Shown here: in pieces, positions 1 through 13,700 of the stretch | How positions within the stretch are numbered: position 1 is the first letter of the stretch | How the letters are laid out: each line of letters begins with the position of its first letter | Source: Chamaea fasciata | Lineage: Eukaryota > Chordata > Aves > Passeriformes > Sylviidae | Length of the DNA stretch: 64,000 nt | Assembly (NCBI GenBank): GCA_029207755.1 | Contig: JARCOQ010000001.1 | Location: 95,150,640-95,214,639, forward strand | Direction: 5' to 3' | Notes under the pieces: generated by a model | Database searches by the model: none | Seen by the model: the letters and a program-made list of their open reading frames with translations, nothing else | What the model was told of the DNA's origin: nothing | Program-made: the position numbers and the translations under genes

Positions 1-280
1 GTATTGGTACTGATCTGTGGAAAACACAGTTATTATACTACTATTCATGTGAACATACTCAAAGTGCACAATACAGAATATATATTTCCTGCAGAGGCTA
101 TGTCATCATCGTCCTAGCTTGAATTTGAATGTGATCTTAGGTACTTCTTGTAAGGTTCAACAGGGCTGTCACCCCCTTTTCTGCTGAAGCATTATTAGTA
201 TCCCTGAGACAGGCTGAAGGAAGGTTATAAGTTACGTCTGCTCAACACCACGGTATGATGCTGAATTGATTTTATATGTG

Positions 281-833
281 TGTTGTGGCTTAACCCTGAC
301 TGACAACTCAGCCCCACACAGCTGCTTGCTTACTTTTCTCAGGGTGGCATGAGGGAGAGAACTGGAAAAGATGAGAAAACTCACAGGTTGGGTTTGATAG
401 GTAAAATGAAAACCACACACAAGCAAAGCAAAACAAGGAATTAATTCACTGTTTCTCCCATTTTCAGGCACTGTTAAGCCATACACAGGAGAGCAGGGCT
501 GGAATGGAATTGTGGAATGGTGACTTGGGATCACAAATGCCAGCACTGGAATTGTTCCCCCTTCCTGCTTCTTCCCCCCCTTTTATATGCTGAGCATGAC
601 ACCATCTGATATGGGATATCCCTGTGGTGAGCTGTCCCAGCTGCATCCACTCTCAACTCCCTGTGCACCCCCAGCTGTCTTGCTGGTGAGAGGCAGAAAA
701 GGCCTTGGCTCTATGTAAGCCCTGAATGAAAACATCTCTGTATTAACAACATCGTTGTCAGTACACAGCCAAAACACAACCCCATACCAGCTACTGAGAA
801 GAAAAGGAACTCTACCCCAGGCAAAGTGACACA
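281..833 (-). mobile_element. Solo LTR of an avian endogenous retrovirus family
   Basis: Read on the minus strand, this is a terminal repeat of about 550 bp that starts TGTGTCA and ends CACAACA. It has a TATA box (CATATAAAAG, about 581-590). Its body resembles the common avian LTR type whose copies end in the sequence GGTTAAACCAC with small changes. The flanks ATGTG (276-280) and ATGTA (834-838) look like a 5-bp target duplication with one mismatch. No internal retroviral genes adjoin it, so it is a solo LTR. The family assignment is from memory of the pattern. Confidence 0.75.
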
Positions 834-2864
834 ATGTAGAAATTCCCACAGCCTGCGCTGTCTGTAATTCCATTCCTCTCTTTTGCCCACACAGGATGAA
901 GAGATATTACGACTTTGTGTTCCCTCTCCCCCATGCAAAGTCTACTATTGCTGGAGCTAAGACACACACTCTGGGTGCACCTGCAAGTTAGGTGGTGTGT
1001 ACATAAAGCCATTAATCAGGAACATCAGGAGTAGAACAGGGTGGTGTTATGGTGGTTTTGTTTTTCATTATGGACACAGTAGAAGGGAATATGGTAGGAA
1101 AAATTTTAGATCAACGGGTAATGGAAATTGCACCAAGGTTCAGAAAAGGCCTTTTAAGATGCAGCAAATAGCAGTCCTCTGACTGGTTAAAAAAGGCAGG
1201 CAGGGTTTGTGTTAAAGCATTAAAATAGTTAAGTAGATGTTCATCTAGAAATATTTCTATTTCTGGGCAGCTGCTGTTGAAGCATTAAGGAGACAGGGCA
1301 GGGAGGAACTGTTAGAGTGCAGGCTAAAACTATGTATCAGACCGGCAAATAAAAGCCAAACCCCAACCAGGTGTTTTTTAAGATGCATGCATGGCATTAA
1401 TCCCAGTACTTGAACACCAAAATGAAATTGCAATTCTAGCATGTAATTTTTTTAAAATCTAGAAGACAGGTTCTCTTCTCCAGGACGGTGCTGGAGTGAA
1501 AACAGGACTTGTGAGTATTAATGCAGAAGGAATACCTGATTCTCAATGCCAAAGAAGATGAACTGTGGAATCTTCCAGGCAGGACATACTGGAAATTGTT
1601 CTTTCTTCTCTCACTGCACAGCTCAGAAGCAAGGCTGACAGTCTTTGGTTACACCAAAATGAGTTTGTGGACTGTCAGTTCTTTGAGATGTGTATGCTGC
1701 ACTGTAGAAATTCACAGGTTTGGCTTGATTTTATAGCAGCAATGGGAGGAGAAACTGCTTCTCCCACTGCAGTTCTTCTGAGCAGAGCAGCACGCTACTG
1801 ATAGATGGTAACATGACATGGTTTATGATTGCCCAGAGAAAAGCTCCCTGAACTGAGAAGGGGGAAAGACCTGCTGATTACCTACTGCTAACAAAACCAG
1901 CAGGCCAGATCAGGACATTGAAGTAATAGCAATTGAGTACAATTCGGACTGCTACATTGACTTCTTGTGCAGTTACTGTTTTCAGCCTTGCCCTAGTGCT
2001 CTCTTAGTGTTTACTTTGCCTTATACACAGTTTCTTACCTGAATTAGCAAACGCTCTTCCTCAAGTGCAGCTGACCTTCGTGTTGGAGCAGTGCTGAAAA
2101 AGGTATTGTCCTTTGATGTAGAAAGCTAATTTATTCTTAAGTACTGGGCTAATTTTTTTCTCTGTCTTATCCTTGATGAATACTACTTTTTCTTTTCAAT
2201 TATACTAGAGAATCTAAAGAACATCACTGGCTTTGAAAAAAAGTGTGTGTTGTTGTTGCTGTTGTTGTTGTTTTCCCCGAGGGAAACATCATCTTTCTAA
2301 CAGGTCTCTCATGCCATTCTCTGGTAAAGGTGTCTCCCTCAGCGTGTGAGCAAGCCTGTGGACTCAGCACCACAGCAGCCCAGGTGGTGCAGTTTGTGCT
2401 CTGTCTTCAGTTAAAGGGTGTACAATAAATTGCTGTAGCCTGCAGATAATTGTTCGACATGGGAAGCAAACACAGAATGATTTTTAGCAACTTAATGATG
2501 GTGCTTAACCATTTCAGTTCCCTGCTAAGCTCTGTTCAGGATATAGAGATGGGTCAGCTCTGTGAAAGGATTGGCAGAAAGATCCCTGAATGCATTTTGC
2601 TGGACCCAACTTAAACTCTAGTTCAGTATCTCCTAAAACCTGCATGTTTTTATTAGACTTCTCTGGTCCCCCTTCACAGAGCTCTTCTGTGTGATCCCAT
2701 GACCCTGCCACTGCAGTTCCAGGCAAAGGCACAGCCAGCCTTGAGTGCTGCTTGAGCTCAGGAGATGAAGAGCAGGGACTGATGCAGGTGAGTGGCTGCA
2801 AGCAGAGACCTCACTGGCCTGTAAAGGATTAAAAGTAGTTCCTGCTTGAAGCAGGTAAAAGCAC
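834..2864. other. Downstream flank, no gene recognised
   Basis: Between the LTR and the furthest poly(A) signal candidate I see no exon or family match on either strand. Short open frames exist on both strands but have no recognisable protein features. The only landmark is a (GTT)n-type run at about 2243-2272. Bases 1-280, left of the LTR, are likewise empty. Confidence 0.6.
2243..2272. repeat. Short (GTT)n-like simple repeat
   Basis: About ten imperfect GTT units on the plus strand, interrupted once by GCT, in the flank beyond the gene. Confidence 0.8.
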
Positions 2865-4510
2865 TTTATTTTCCCCCTTGATCCTTCTGTGACTCAGAAC
2901 GTAACTCTGCTGTACATAAATAACTCTTCCAGCTCTGTGAACTGGAGGAATTTGCCACAAAAGTGGCTCAGAATTTTAGGAAAGTAGACTATAAATGAGT
3001 GCAGTGAATTGTTATGCATACATTTTAAACATAATACAAATAGCTTTTGCCTTATTATCATTTTGTAATAATGGAGTAATTTACATTTTTTGCTTTTCCA
3101 GAAAAAATTGAAGATATCATTCAGCTGACCCTGGGAAATAAGCTTTTATAATCAATTGGAAAAATAAAGCTGGATTTCAAAATATTTAGTTGTATAATTA
3201 TATAATTTTAGTGCTGTAAGTGTAATTTGCTTTTGTCTGTTGACAAAAGCTGTCTAGTTATTTAATACTCTATTTGTCAGCAAATGAACATGTATTTCCA
3301 ACACAGATTCTTGTTTAAATCTTAAAAAAATGAGGATGTGGAGTTTGACCTCCACAGTCACTGTCTGATAAAACGCAAGTAAATATGTTGTTTAAAGTAT
3401 GCAGTAGACAAATATATCAGCAAAAGGCTTCAGATATTATGGTGATACTGTTAGTGAAGAATATTACCATTTCTTGATTATTCCTATAATTGTTGTAGTT
3501 ATTTTATATTCAAGATTTTTTAATTATGTGAATGCCAGAAGGGTAAATTCACAAAAAGGAAAATCACTTTACATATAACTTAGTGGGATATCAATGTGTA
3601 GAACCTGTTTTAAAGAAACCATGACAGACATATTTCATTCGTCAGTCTGATACAAAAGGAAATTACTTCCTCTAATAAGCAATGAAATAAATAAAGGTCA
3701 GATGGTTCATTTGTCTGCATTTGCTTTGTTCAGTTCTATCAGTTGAACAGGATGTTTTCTATTAACATTGCTCTCAGGTTTCCTGGTAACAATAGCACCA
3801 AAATAAAGACCAGATTTTGTAAATGTGAAATTCACTCCTCCTGCATAAAGTCCTATGCCTAGAATCTGCAAAGAGAAAAGCTGAAATAAGATGTGGGAGC
3901 TGCTATATATCTGCGTAAGCACCAGGCTGAGATCTGTACAAACTTACAGGAGTCAGGTACTCGGCTTCCACCAAAACTCAGAAGAGGTGAGTACCTTTGT
4001 TCTTAAAGCTTTGTTTTGCAAATGTGAGCTCTGTAGGGCATGAGCCTCCCAGTATTTGATGAATATATGAGTATATATGAACGGTGCCTTGGGTATCCAA
4101 AATGTATGCAAGTGAAAAGAAGAACATGGAGCATGCAGCTTCTCAGCTGTGAAACAGCAGCAGCCTTGCTGAGCCATACTGCTTACGGGGCAGGTTACTG
4201 AATCTTCCTCACCGACCACACTTGGCTCGTGCCCTTAGGTGACCTCCAGCTCAGACAGAAGAGCATGAGTTAACTGCTGGCAAGCTTCGAACCACATGGG
4301 GTTCATGTGGAAGGAAGGGCTCTACGCCAGTTATGTGTGCACTGGACGTTCCACCTAACATGTGGTTTGTGTTGAGGTATGTCTTCTTTGTCTATTTTTT
4401 TCCTGAAATGTGCAATTACAAAAATTAAAATATTTACATCATTACAAATGAAATTTCAGTGTCAGCTTTTTCTGTTGTCAAACGGAATATTCCTACGTGC
4501 AGCAGGTGAA
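2865..4510 (-). other. COL15A1: COL15A1 3' untranslated region, end not settled
   Basis: The last exon should continue here to a poly(A) site. On the minus strand AATAAA occurs at 2865-2870, and ATTAAA variants at 3261-3266 and 3519-3524. The AATAAA is followed by a perfect hairpin arm pair (plus-strand CCTGCTTGAAGCAGG at 2841-2855). Which signal is used cannot be decided from sequence alone, so the span given is the longest of the three. An exon-like open frame lies inside it at 3707-3865. Confidence 0.4.
3707..3865 (-). other. Exon-like open frame after the COL15A1 stop
   Basis: A pyrimidine-rich acceptor (CTTTTCTCTTTGCAG) is followed directly by 52 open codons and a TGA. The deduced peptide starts ILGIGLYAGGVNFTFTKSGL and includes a short hydrophobic start and a basic, polar end. 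I do not recognise the family. It could be chance, a remnant, or an alternative or untranslated terminal exon. Spliced from the phase-2 donor of w31, the first codon formed would be a stop. Confidence 0.3.
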
Positions 4511-4727
4511 TTATTTTCCTTGGGGATCAGATACAAAACTGTTTTCAATACAGAGAACAATAAACAGATTATTACAGCCATATACTTTCTGGTCAAGAAC
4601 TTTCCCTGTGTTCAGAGGTGATGCTTGTCCCATAGCTCCCATATCAGCTGTGTGCCAGGCTTCACAGTAGTTGCTAACCAGTCGAATCCCATTTGCAGTT
4701 GAACCATGCCATATTATTTTTTGAGGC
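4511..4727 (-). CDS. COL15A1: COL15A1 exon w32 (last coding exon, endostatin-like C-terminus and stop)
   Basis: Seventy-two residues plus a TAA stop at 4511-4513. Motifs are [32 protein letters not shown] and [10 protein letters not shown], ending DPQGK. The cysteines at 794, 824 and 832 complete the endostatin set with that of w30, at spacings 102, 30 and 8 that match type XVIII endostatin numbering (33, 135, 165, 173). The 3' untranslated region continues to the left of 4511. Confidence 0.97.
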
Positions 4728-7700
4728 CTGAAAGGTAACATTAAGAAGTTATTTACTGGAAAAGTCTCTTTTGCTTTATTCAACTGCACACCTGTATGTA
4801 AAGTGATCTGAACTCCCTGTGCTTGAAGCAAAGAGTGCTTAGGTAAATATGAAGACAGAAAGGAGAGAAAGAAAGGTGAACATGACCTGATATCCCATTT
4901 CTAGACTATCAGAAAGACAAAGAAAAATGGCATAAAGAAAGTGAGAATTTTTATCAAATGTCTAGCAGCCCCAGATACTGCTACTATTTCTATTACTATC
5001 CGGTAAAAGTAGAAAAAACCCCCCTATATATAACACATAAAACATAAATGGTAATGTCAACTCACCAAGATGAATCAGTCATGACATTCCTCCCATCAAA
5101 GGAGTATATTGGAACATGAATGTTGAATTGTCCACCATTTCCATCAAATATAGATTCCCAGTTACTGAAAAGGGTTTCTCCCTGTTAAAATTTCAAAGCC
5201 ACTTTTACAAACAAAACAAATCCCAAATCTACATCAAATCCCAAGTCTACCTTTATAGCCTTGTCTGTAAATTGAAAATTTTATCTGCACTTAAGGACAC
5301 TTTTGATTTCATCTTTCACATCAGTTTCTGCATAATGTTCCTGAAGAAACTCGTCTCATCTGTCATCTCTATGCAAATAGCTGTCTGGTTGCAAACAGCA
5401 TGCCTTTGCCTCAAAGTTATCTTTCTGTCCTGTTGTCACTCCAAAAATTCAGCTTGATCATCCCCTGTCCTTTTCTTCCTAAGGCATTTTTTGAAAAATT
5501 GCTTATAACTACTGTAGCTGTAGGGAAAATATAAAGATAACTTGTCCTGGAACTTCTGTTAAGGTTACGGTTTTGTGAAAAGTGCTGCAAACATTCAGGG
5601 CAAAACATTTGCACTTGGCTCTCTCTAAAACTGCTTTTGAGATTTTCCAGTCAAAGTTGAAACAATATTGTCTTCACAAATTTCTCTCAAGGCTCTATGT
5701 TTGCTTGCACTTCAGAGCAGCATCCGTTCAACATGTTCCAAGCATCATGTGTTACTCCCGTAGGTTTCTTTGGCCACTTGTCCTGGGAGCCAGCCAACAC
5801 TACAAAGACATGGTTTGTTTTCCTCAGTTTTAGAGTGTGTCTGTTCATGTGAGACCACAAAATGACTCATACTCTAGACTCTCCTCTCTGTTTCATTGGG
5901 GTATATCCAACATCATTCCTAAGCACAGAATTTGCATTTTTCTTAGAAATGAGAAAAATAGGCATTTTATCCTATGATCACACTAAAAGGTAGAACATCA
6001 TAACTCAGTAGGTTTCTTCTTCATCACTGCTTTTTTTTGTTTTTTGAATCTGGCTGTGAAATATGAAGCAAAGCTGCTTCTTTATAAAATGCAGTTTGAG
6101 CCGAAACTTAGTACTTTTGCTATTTCCCGAGATTTTTGGGGAACCTACAGCCTATCCTAAAAACCCAAGCACTAAGTACCCATTTTTACCTGAAGATTGA
6201 CTATTGGCAAATGGTGTCGGTCTGTTTTTCTGACAACTGTGGCCAGATCTTGCAAGTGTGATGAGAGGAAGGCTCTGTAGGTGGATGTCAAACCGGCAAG
6301 CTGGGCCTGCCGAAAACACTGAAAATCTGCTCGCATGTCACCAGACAGTGGGAAGTTCAAAGCCACCAGATGCAACTGGAAGAAAAAAGAAGAAAAGGAA
6401 CCATTAAAAAAAAAAGGTTATGACACAAGGAAAATATATGTTGGAAACCGCTCCCTCCTCTTGCCAGCACAGAACATGTACCCTTCATAACAGGTAGGAA
6501 AGTTATTTGTTGCCATAACATTACATTTCTCAGAGCCATAAGACCCTTAGCAGAAATATCAATTTATCTTTCAACATTAGGGAGACCATGAAAATTATAT
6601 ACTCCTTAAAATAAAAATCTTTTAGAAGCAGCTAATATTTTCAATTGGAAATCTTTGAGTTTTCACATGAACAAAATCCCAAATCCTACAAACATGGAAA
6701 AAAGTAGTAAGAAGTGACTAGGTACTGTTTAAAAATACAAGAAGTAGCATGCTTAAGTCAAACAGCACAGATGCAAGAACTAACCCACATCCTTGCTTTT
6801 TTTTCTTTCTGGTTTCATTTTTTAGGTATGTCAGTTACCTTGCTTTCTTTGCATAAATATTTTTTAAATCTTTTAAATAAAGGTTTAAGTTCTAAAGTGT
6901 CAATCTAAGTCAAGCAGCAGCAAGAAGATTTAAAATATTACAATGCATATTTTAATTATTTAATTGTTACCATATTGTTGGCTTAGAAGTTACTCTGTAT
7001 TGCAGATACAATCACTAAGTGAAGAGGTATTCCTAACTCAGAGTCAGGGTTTTTTTACTTTGAGATGGGAAAGGGGCTGGGATGATGAAAATAGATTTAG
7101 GGGGAACAATTTCAAATTGTGTCTGGGATGTCTGAACAAGTTAAAGAAGTGTATTTGTAAATTTCTGAAGTAAAATGTCTGAGTTTGAAAAGCAAATATC
7201 ACAACTGTCCCTCAAGATGCAAACTGTCACATTACAAAGCACTACTCTGCAGCTGCAATACAGAACTCATACTTACTGCTGGTTTTCCATTTTTCATATT
7301 TGATATTGGTCTCAGTGCTGGAATAGACTGAAATCCCTGTTATTTGAACACAAGCAAAAAAAAATTAAATATCAGAATTTTAGACACTCAGTAATTTTTT
7401 AAATAAAAGTTTAACCACACCTGCAGTCCTGCATGAAAGCAGCCTGCTCTTGGTAGGAGCAGAAGAGCAGTTGAGGAAAATCAAAACTGAAAGGGTAAGG
7501 AGGATGTGAAAACAGAAAATGTAATGGGTAGAAACATTTCTCAACCCTGTTAATTGTTTCAGGAACAGCAAAGTTTTCTTCACTAGTTATGGCAAGTATG
7601 AGTAACAAGCCACCGACTGTAGCAGATGGGAAACTCAGGTGGTGTCAGATGGAGGCTGCAGAAAATTTCTTCTAACTTGAGGTCTAGACATTTTCCCAGT

Positions 7701-10700
7701 GTGCTAGGTGAACTTCTCCCTGACCTACCCTAACCTTTTTTATTTCTTTCTGGCCATCTTCCTTCTCACTGTTCCTTCTTAGCACTCTCTTGCCCTTTCA
7801 TTTTCTCAGCAGACCAATTAACCTGTCATCAAAAAGCCCTTCTCTATTCCCTCTATCATTTCTCGCTTTTTATCCTCCCAAAATTTTTTTGGACAGACAG
7901 CATGTTCAATGCAGATTGGTACAATAACTTGCAGAGTGAGGTCAGGTCCAAACTAACAATTGAGGATTTAGAGTACACCCTCTGCACACTGTCGGTAAGC
8001 TACAGTCAGGTGATGATTATGGTAGACTGAATGCAAGACTATAACCTTTCAAAGAAAATCTGCTTTTCAGAAACCCTTTCCTGACCTTCCTTGAAGGGGA
8101 TCAGAGCTTGATATGACGGATTCCAAGCTTATGAAACAGAATTCTGTGGGTTTGTGGGTTTTTGTTTGGTTTTTATTTTGTTTGTTTTTTGGTCTCTTTT
8201 GTTTTGGGGGTTTTTGTTTGTTTTTGTTTTTTGAGGGGTTTTTTTGTGAACATCTTACTTTATTCTGCTTTTTGTAAATGTTGCTTTGTCTCTGTAGTGT
8301 TTGGAATCTCAGAACATACAGGAAACAGATGACTATCCAAGCAAATCAATCTGCAACTTATGTAGTGGTAGGGTGCTTATTTTGAACTGACAAATCTCGG
8401 TGGAAAATCACGTTGTGCAGGGATCTGCATACAACTTCTGCCAAGTGTATCACACATCTAGACTCAGTTTTTCACAGTCCAATATTTTGTACTTACATGA
8501 CTTGATATGGCTGGAGGAGGAAGGCTGTCAGCAGGGATAGGAATTAGTTCACCAAGCTGAAAGAACCAAAAAGGAGAGCAGAACAAAAACATATCACCAG
8601 GAGCTTCCGAATAAATAAATAAATAAAGAGTCTTTGCACCCACACTTCTCTCCCTCTGTAAAAATATCTCCCTCATCTTCATGGGGAGGAAGGGAATTGG
8701 ACAAGTTTAGGGTGCAGTGCTATAGTACCTGCAATTTTCTCCATCCTCTTTGAACACGGATAAAAACCTCACCGGTTTCCCTCACATAGATTAGTGTACC
8801 TTCTGCTACATAATGAACTTTTTCCAACATAGCCTCAATGTTTAGGAATGTTGTAACCTGTCAAATAGGAAAGTGAAATATACTTAATCAGACGCATAAA
8901 ACATTTTGCAAGTTAAACAGTCTCATTTGGACAGATAAATATCAAGGCTTCTTCTGCAGGAAATGCTCATAAAGTCAGTTTTATGTAATTTAATCCATAA
9001 AGAAATATGCTACTTTGCTACTTTGCAAGTAGCTCTTGCTACTTTGGCATACCAGCATCACCATTCTGTGGACCATAGTAGAACTACAGCAATTTTGTAC
9101 AAATTTCTACAAAGTGACAATTGTTGCACTCCTACAGTTTAGCATCCTGGGTCAAAATGGCAGAGTTCAGAATAGAAATGCTGTAGTTTAAAACTGGGAC
9201 AAACTTCAGGAAAGTGCACTTTCATTCACTTTTTTTTTTTCTCATTTCTTCATTGTCAGAAAGCATACAAATGCTTTTTAAATAATGCAGACTCTACTAT
9301 AGATTTGTATATATTTTTTTAAATCTTTGTTTTGACCTAAGTAAGCTCAGACCTTCTGTCTGAGACAGTAGCTTCCAGCCTGCAATTACAGTCTTCTGTC
9401 TTGGGACTCCAGTCTTTGAACATGCATTTCTCCCCTGAGAATTGCAATGAATGCCCTCTGCTAGCTTGAATAGGGCTTTTGGGGGTGGTTTTCTTAGGCT
9501 TTTTTGGTGTTGTGTGGTTTTTTTGTTTGTTTATTTTGGTTTGGTTGGTTTTGGTTTATTTTTTTTTCCCAGAAACTATGAATTCTTAACTTAGAAATTA
9601 CTGAGACTTCTGCTGTAGCTGGTTTTTTTTTTTTTTTATTCATAGATATCTTGGATCCAGTTTTGATTCATTTCATCATATAAGAAAAGGAAACATATTT
9701 ACATGTATCCTCTGGCACAACCAGTTTTAGATTTGCTAGGGAAATCTACAGTTTGCACCTTAAAATTATGTGGTTTGTAAAACATTCTACTTAATAAAAA
9801 CTCAGGATGTAACTTTCACTCCTCTTTCAGTGCTACCAGTGACCACCAAAAGTTTTGAAGAAAATTTTCTATAGCAAAATTCCTTATTTTGCTCTCTTAC
9901 CAGATTCCTGGTAGCAGGTGACCCTGGCTCTCCAGGAGGACCTGGTGGCCCAGGCATTGCAGCTGCTAAAATAAAATAAGCATACAATACATACTGAAGG
10001 TCATATTTTTTGAGAGAAAATGTGAGTGACACAAAGAAAGCATTTAGTGATGGTGTTCAGGAGCAGTGGAAGTTTCAAATAGCTGTGTCCTGAATAGCTC
10101 AAGTCAACTACAGAAAATACATTCTAAGGAGTTTTTTTAGAAGCAATGACAAAACAGTCTTTTCTCTGTTTTTAGGGAGGTTAAGCCAACAGATTGCAAT
10201 CTGTTGTAGAAACTGCAAACGAAGAACAAACCTCACTTAAATTGACCAGAATGGTGTTAGCTAGTGGACATGGAAGAGGAAGAACTTTTTGCTCCTGCCT
10301 ATACAAGCTTTGAGGGAGACATTGCATCTTTTGCTCTAAAGGCAAACAAAAATTTACTTTTCCTTAGATGAAAAATTCAAGTGTGTAAGCTCAGCTTTTG
10401 TGACAAAGCAAAAAAGAATTTTTCAGGGAGATGAACTTGGAGTTCTAAGACTGCAGTTCACACCACCTGGTACCTAGTATCTGACTCTACTCCAAAAATG
10501 AAAATCTTCACCTTGATCTCGTTTCTGGAGTAAAAACTTTCTTTTAAGGCAGGAAAGATTCAAAGACATGGAAGACTAAAAGCATGCATTTTGTGCAAAT
10601 GCGTGGCATGATAATGGAAATTTGAAACTGTAAAAAGGAGCTTCTACACAAGGACCTTACTTGTTTGGTTTTGTGAAACCCAGAGGAGCCTCGAAATCCC

Positions 10701-13700
10701 CTTTTCCAAGAAGAATCTATGCACTGAGGCATTTGCAAGGATACTCCAGAGCAGGTTCTTCATACCAATGACAGGGGAAGGGGGTCAGCTCTCAGAACTG
10801 TTTAGAGCTATTTACTTGCAGGTAAGCCATTCCTCTTTCCCCATATTACAATATGTGAACTCTGCACTACAGTATGTGAACACCATAATCACAGATAGTA
10901 ATAGCTTTTAAAAAGATAACTGAACCTTGAAGATACGGAATAAATAAACATCTGTTCCGAACATTTAGTAAAATGTGTGCTGCCTAAAGAACCCTTTTAC
11001 AAAGAAAAAAGGAAAATGTGTAGGAGAATGATGAAGACTAATGGCAAAGAGCATAAAGGAAAGTGTAGGGATGGAATACTAATAATAATTTGTTTTGTCT
11101 GACTGGATCTCTTAACTAATATACAGAAGTGCTTAATCTAAATTACACAGGAATAAGCCTGAAGACCTTTATGCGCTTCACAGATGCTGTGGATCTGTCT
11201 GTATTGTGAGGATCAGAGGCTGATTCACATAAGGCCTATGTTTCAATGTTGAACATGTTAGGGATTTTTTCTTTCTCAAATATTATTCAGAGGATGAATA
11301 CTTCTGATAGACACTAAATTGATAGTATTGACAGGAAGACATATTAGAAGTCTCACCTCCTGTATAAATGAGGCTGACCAGGTTCAAGAAATACCTGGAG
11401 AGAACAAATTGAAGAGAGATATGTCTTCTCCCCAAACTAGCACACTGGAAGCACAAGTCTTGTGGGAAAACAGGCTAATTGTTATTTCTCAGGAATGAAG
11501 ACCTGTATTTGCTAGACCTGTCAAAACTTTCGGAAGAACAGATCTCTGTTACAGCATCTCTATTCAGTTAAAGTCTCCCTTTCTACTAGTTCACCATCTT
11601 CAGCTGCGATTAAGGAATGCTGTGCTCTGGTTTTACCTGGCTGGCTTCCCATGCTGGTCACAGATCCTAGAGGGAGGAATCAGTCATTTTCTCAGGCATA
11701 TCTGTCAAGTAATGTCAGAGGAGCCCAGGACCCCATCCACCACAACCCAAGGCTTGACATTAACAGTATGAGGCCTGTCACTAGGAAACCTGTGACCCGA
11801 AATGAGTCAAAAGCACAAATGTCTTGAACTGTGACATTTGATTTCTAACCACATACTTCTTTTTATGTCACCTTACTTGCAAAATTCCTCTCTTGATGTG
11901 ACTTTTTGGGGCACATTTTGCTCCTTTTCTAACCCAGTAAGTTGAAAATCATTAAAGGCAGAGTAAGCAACCTGAAGTTTCGTTTCTATTCAGCATTTGC
12001 ATAGCAACTACTTTTTAGAAGCAGTTCTCCCGCAGTCTCATTCAAGACCTAAACTCTACTGTGGGTACTGCCTTTTCATCAGAAAATCAGAGGAGCACTT
12101 GGGTTGGAAAAGACCCTTTAGATCATCACCTTCACTGGTGGCACCAAGAACTGTGAAGTCTGCTACTAAAACATGTCCCTCAGTGCCATTGTTACACTTC
12201 CACAGATGGTGATTCAACCACTTCCCTGGGCAGCCCGTTCCAGTGGAAATTCTTTAGGTGAAAAAAGTTTTCCTAACATACAATTTAAACCTCTCCTTGT
12301 ACAACTTGGGGCCATTTCTTTTTGTCCTGTTGCTTGTATCCTGGGAGAAGAGACTGCCCCTCCTGGCTACACCCTCCTTTCAGGCAGCTGTGGAGAGTGA
12401 AGTCACCCCTGAGCCTCCTTTGCTCCAGGCTAAACACTCCCAGCTCTCTCAGCTGCTACACACAGGACTGGTGCTCCAGACCCTTCCCCATCTCTGTTCC
12501 CCTTCTCTGGACACGCTCCAGCACCTCAGTGTCGTTCTTGTAGTGAGGGGCTCAAAACGGAGCACAGGATTCAAAGTGTGGCCTCAGCAGTGCCGGGTAC
12601 AGGGCCAATCGTTGCCCTGGTCCTGCTGGCCACACTGTTGCTGATACAGGCCAGGGCCATTGGACTTCTTGGCCACCTGGGCACTGCTGGCTCATGTTCA
12701 TCAACTGCCAACCAGGACCCCCAGGTCCTTTTCTGCTGGGCAGCTTTCCAGCCACTCTGTCCCAGCCTGTGGAGCTGCCTGGGGTTGTTGTGACCCAAGG
12801 GCAGGACCTGGCGCTTGGCCTTACTGACCCCTAGACAGCTGGCTTTGGCCCGTTGGTTCAGTCTGTCCAGACCCATCTGTAGAACATTTCAGCAGATCAA
12901 CCTTCCTGCCCAGCTTGGGGGTAAACTCACTAAAGTGTGCATTTAATCCCCTAACCCAGATAATTGATATTGGCTAGGTCTGGACTCAATACTGAGCCCT
13001 GGGAAAAACCCCCTGTGATGGCCACCAGCTGGATTTAATTCCATTCCTCAAAAGAAGATTGTTTTGTCCCAAATTTAGCCAGCTGCTCAATTTGATGGAT
13101 TTTTCAAAGCTGTTAATGTAACCTCTCTCTACTATGCAGATTTCCAGCCAGCCATAGCCACAGCAAGATCCTCCTCACAATAGCACTCCCATGGCACTAG
13201 TGAGTGAAAACTCTCTGCAGAGAAATTGTCCCCTTAGTGCTCTCAGTTCCAACTCCCCACCTAGGAGAAAATGGAGGACAGGAGGAAAGCAGGGAACAAC
13301 CTGATTCAGGTATGCAGAGGGGGTGGGCAGGTTGGATAGCCTGCCAGGTATGAAAGAATTTGGTCATGTGTGGGTTGTGGGCACATGGCTGTACACTTGC
13401 ATATACAATGAAAAGCTTACCCGAACCATATATTGCAGGAGGGCCTGGTGGTCCAGGTGGTCCAGGTGGGCCTGGAGGTCCAATTTTTCCATAACCTGGT
13501 AAGCCCGGTAAGCCAGGTAACCCTGGAGGTCCTCTGGGTCCAACAACTGAGTCCCCTTTTGGTCCCTGTCAGTGATGAAAAATATTTCCTTGAATGTATT
13601 GGTTTCACTGCTACAGGACCATCATCTCTGGTGGCAACATTTTCCAGATGCCTGCCACCACACTGCCATTTAGACATGAGTCTGTATGTAATTTTCTCCA

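Noticed and set aside
4771..4776. TTTATT (minus-strand AATAAA) near 4773 as the poly(A) signal
   Set aside because: It lies in the intron between w31 and w32, upstream of the last coding exon.
4511..9965. Identification as COL18A1
   Set aside because: The hinge and restin motifs fit type XV better, and the HTH zinc-binding start of type XVIII endostatin is absent.
9802..10032. 76-codon frame containing [14 protein letters not shown] as a complete small gene
   Set aside because: It is COL15A1 exon w26 read through both splice sites into intron.
12258..12876. Overlapping frames of 67 to 128 codons
   Set aside because: All lie in a decayed CR1. The minus-strand ones show ORF2 pieces and the plus-strand ones are shadows.
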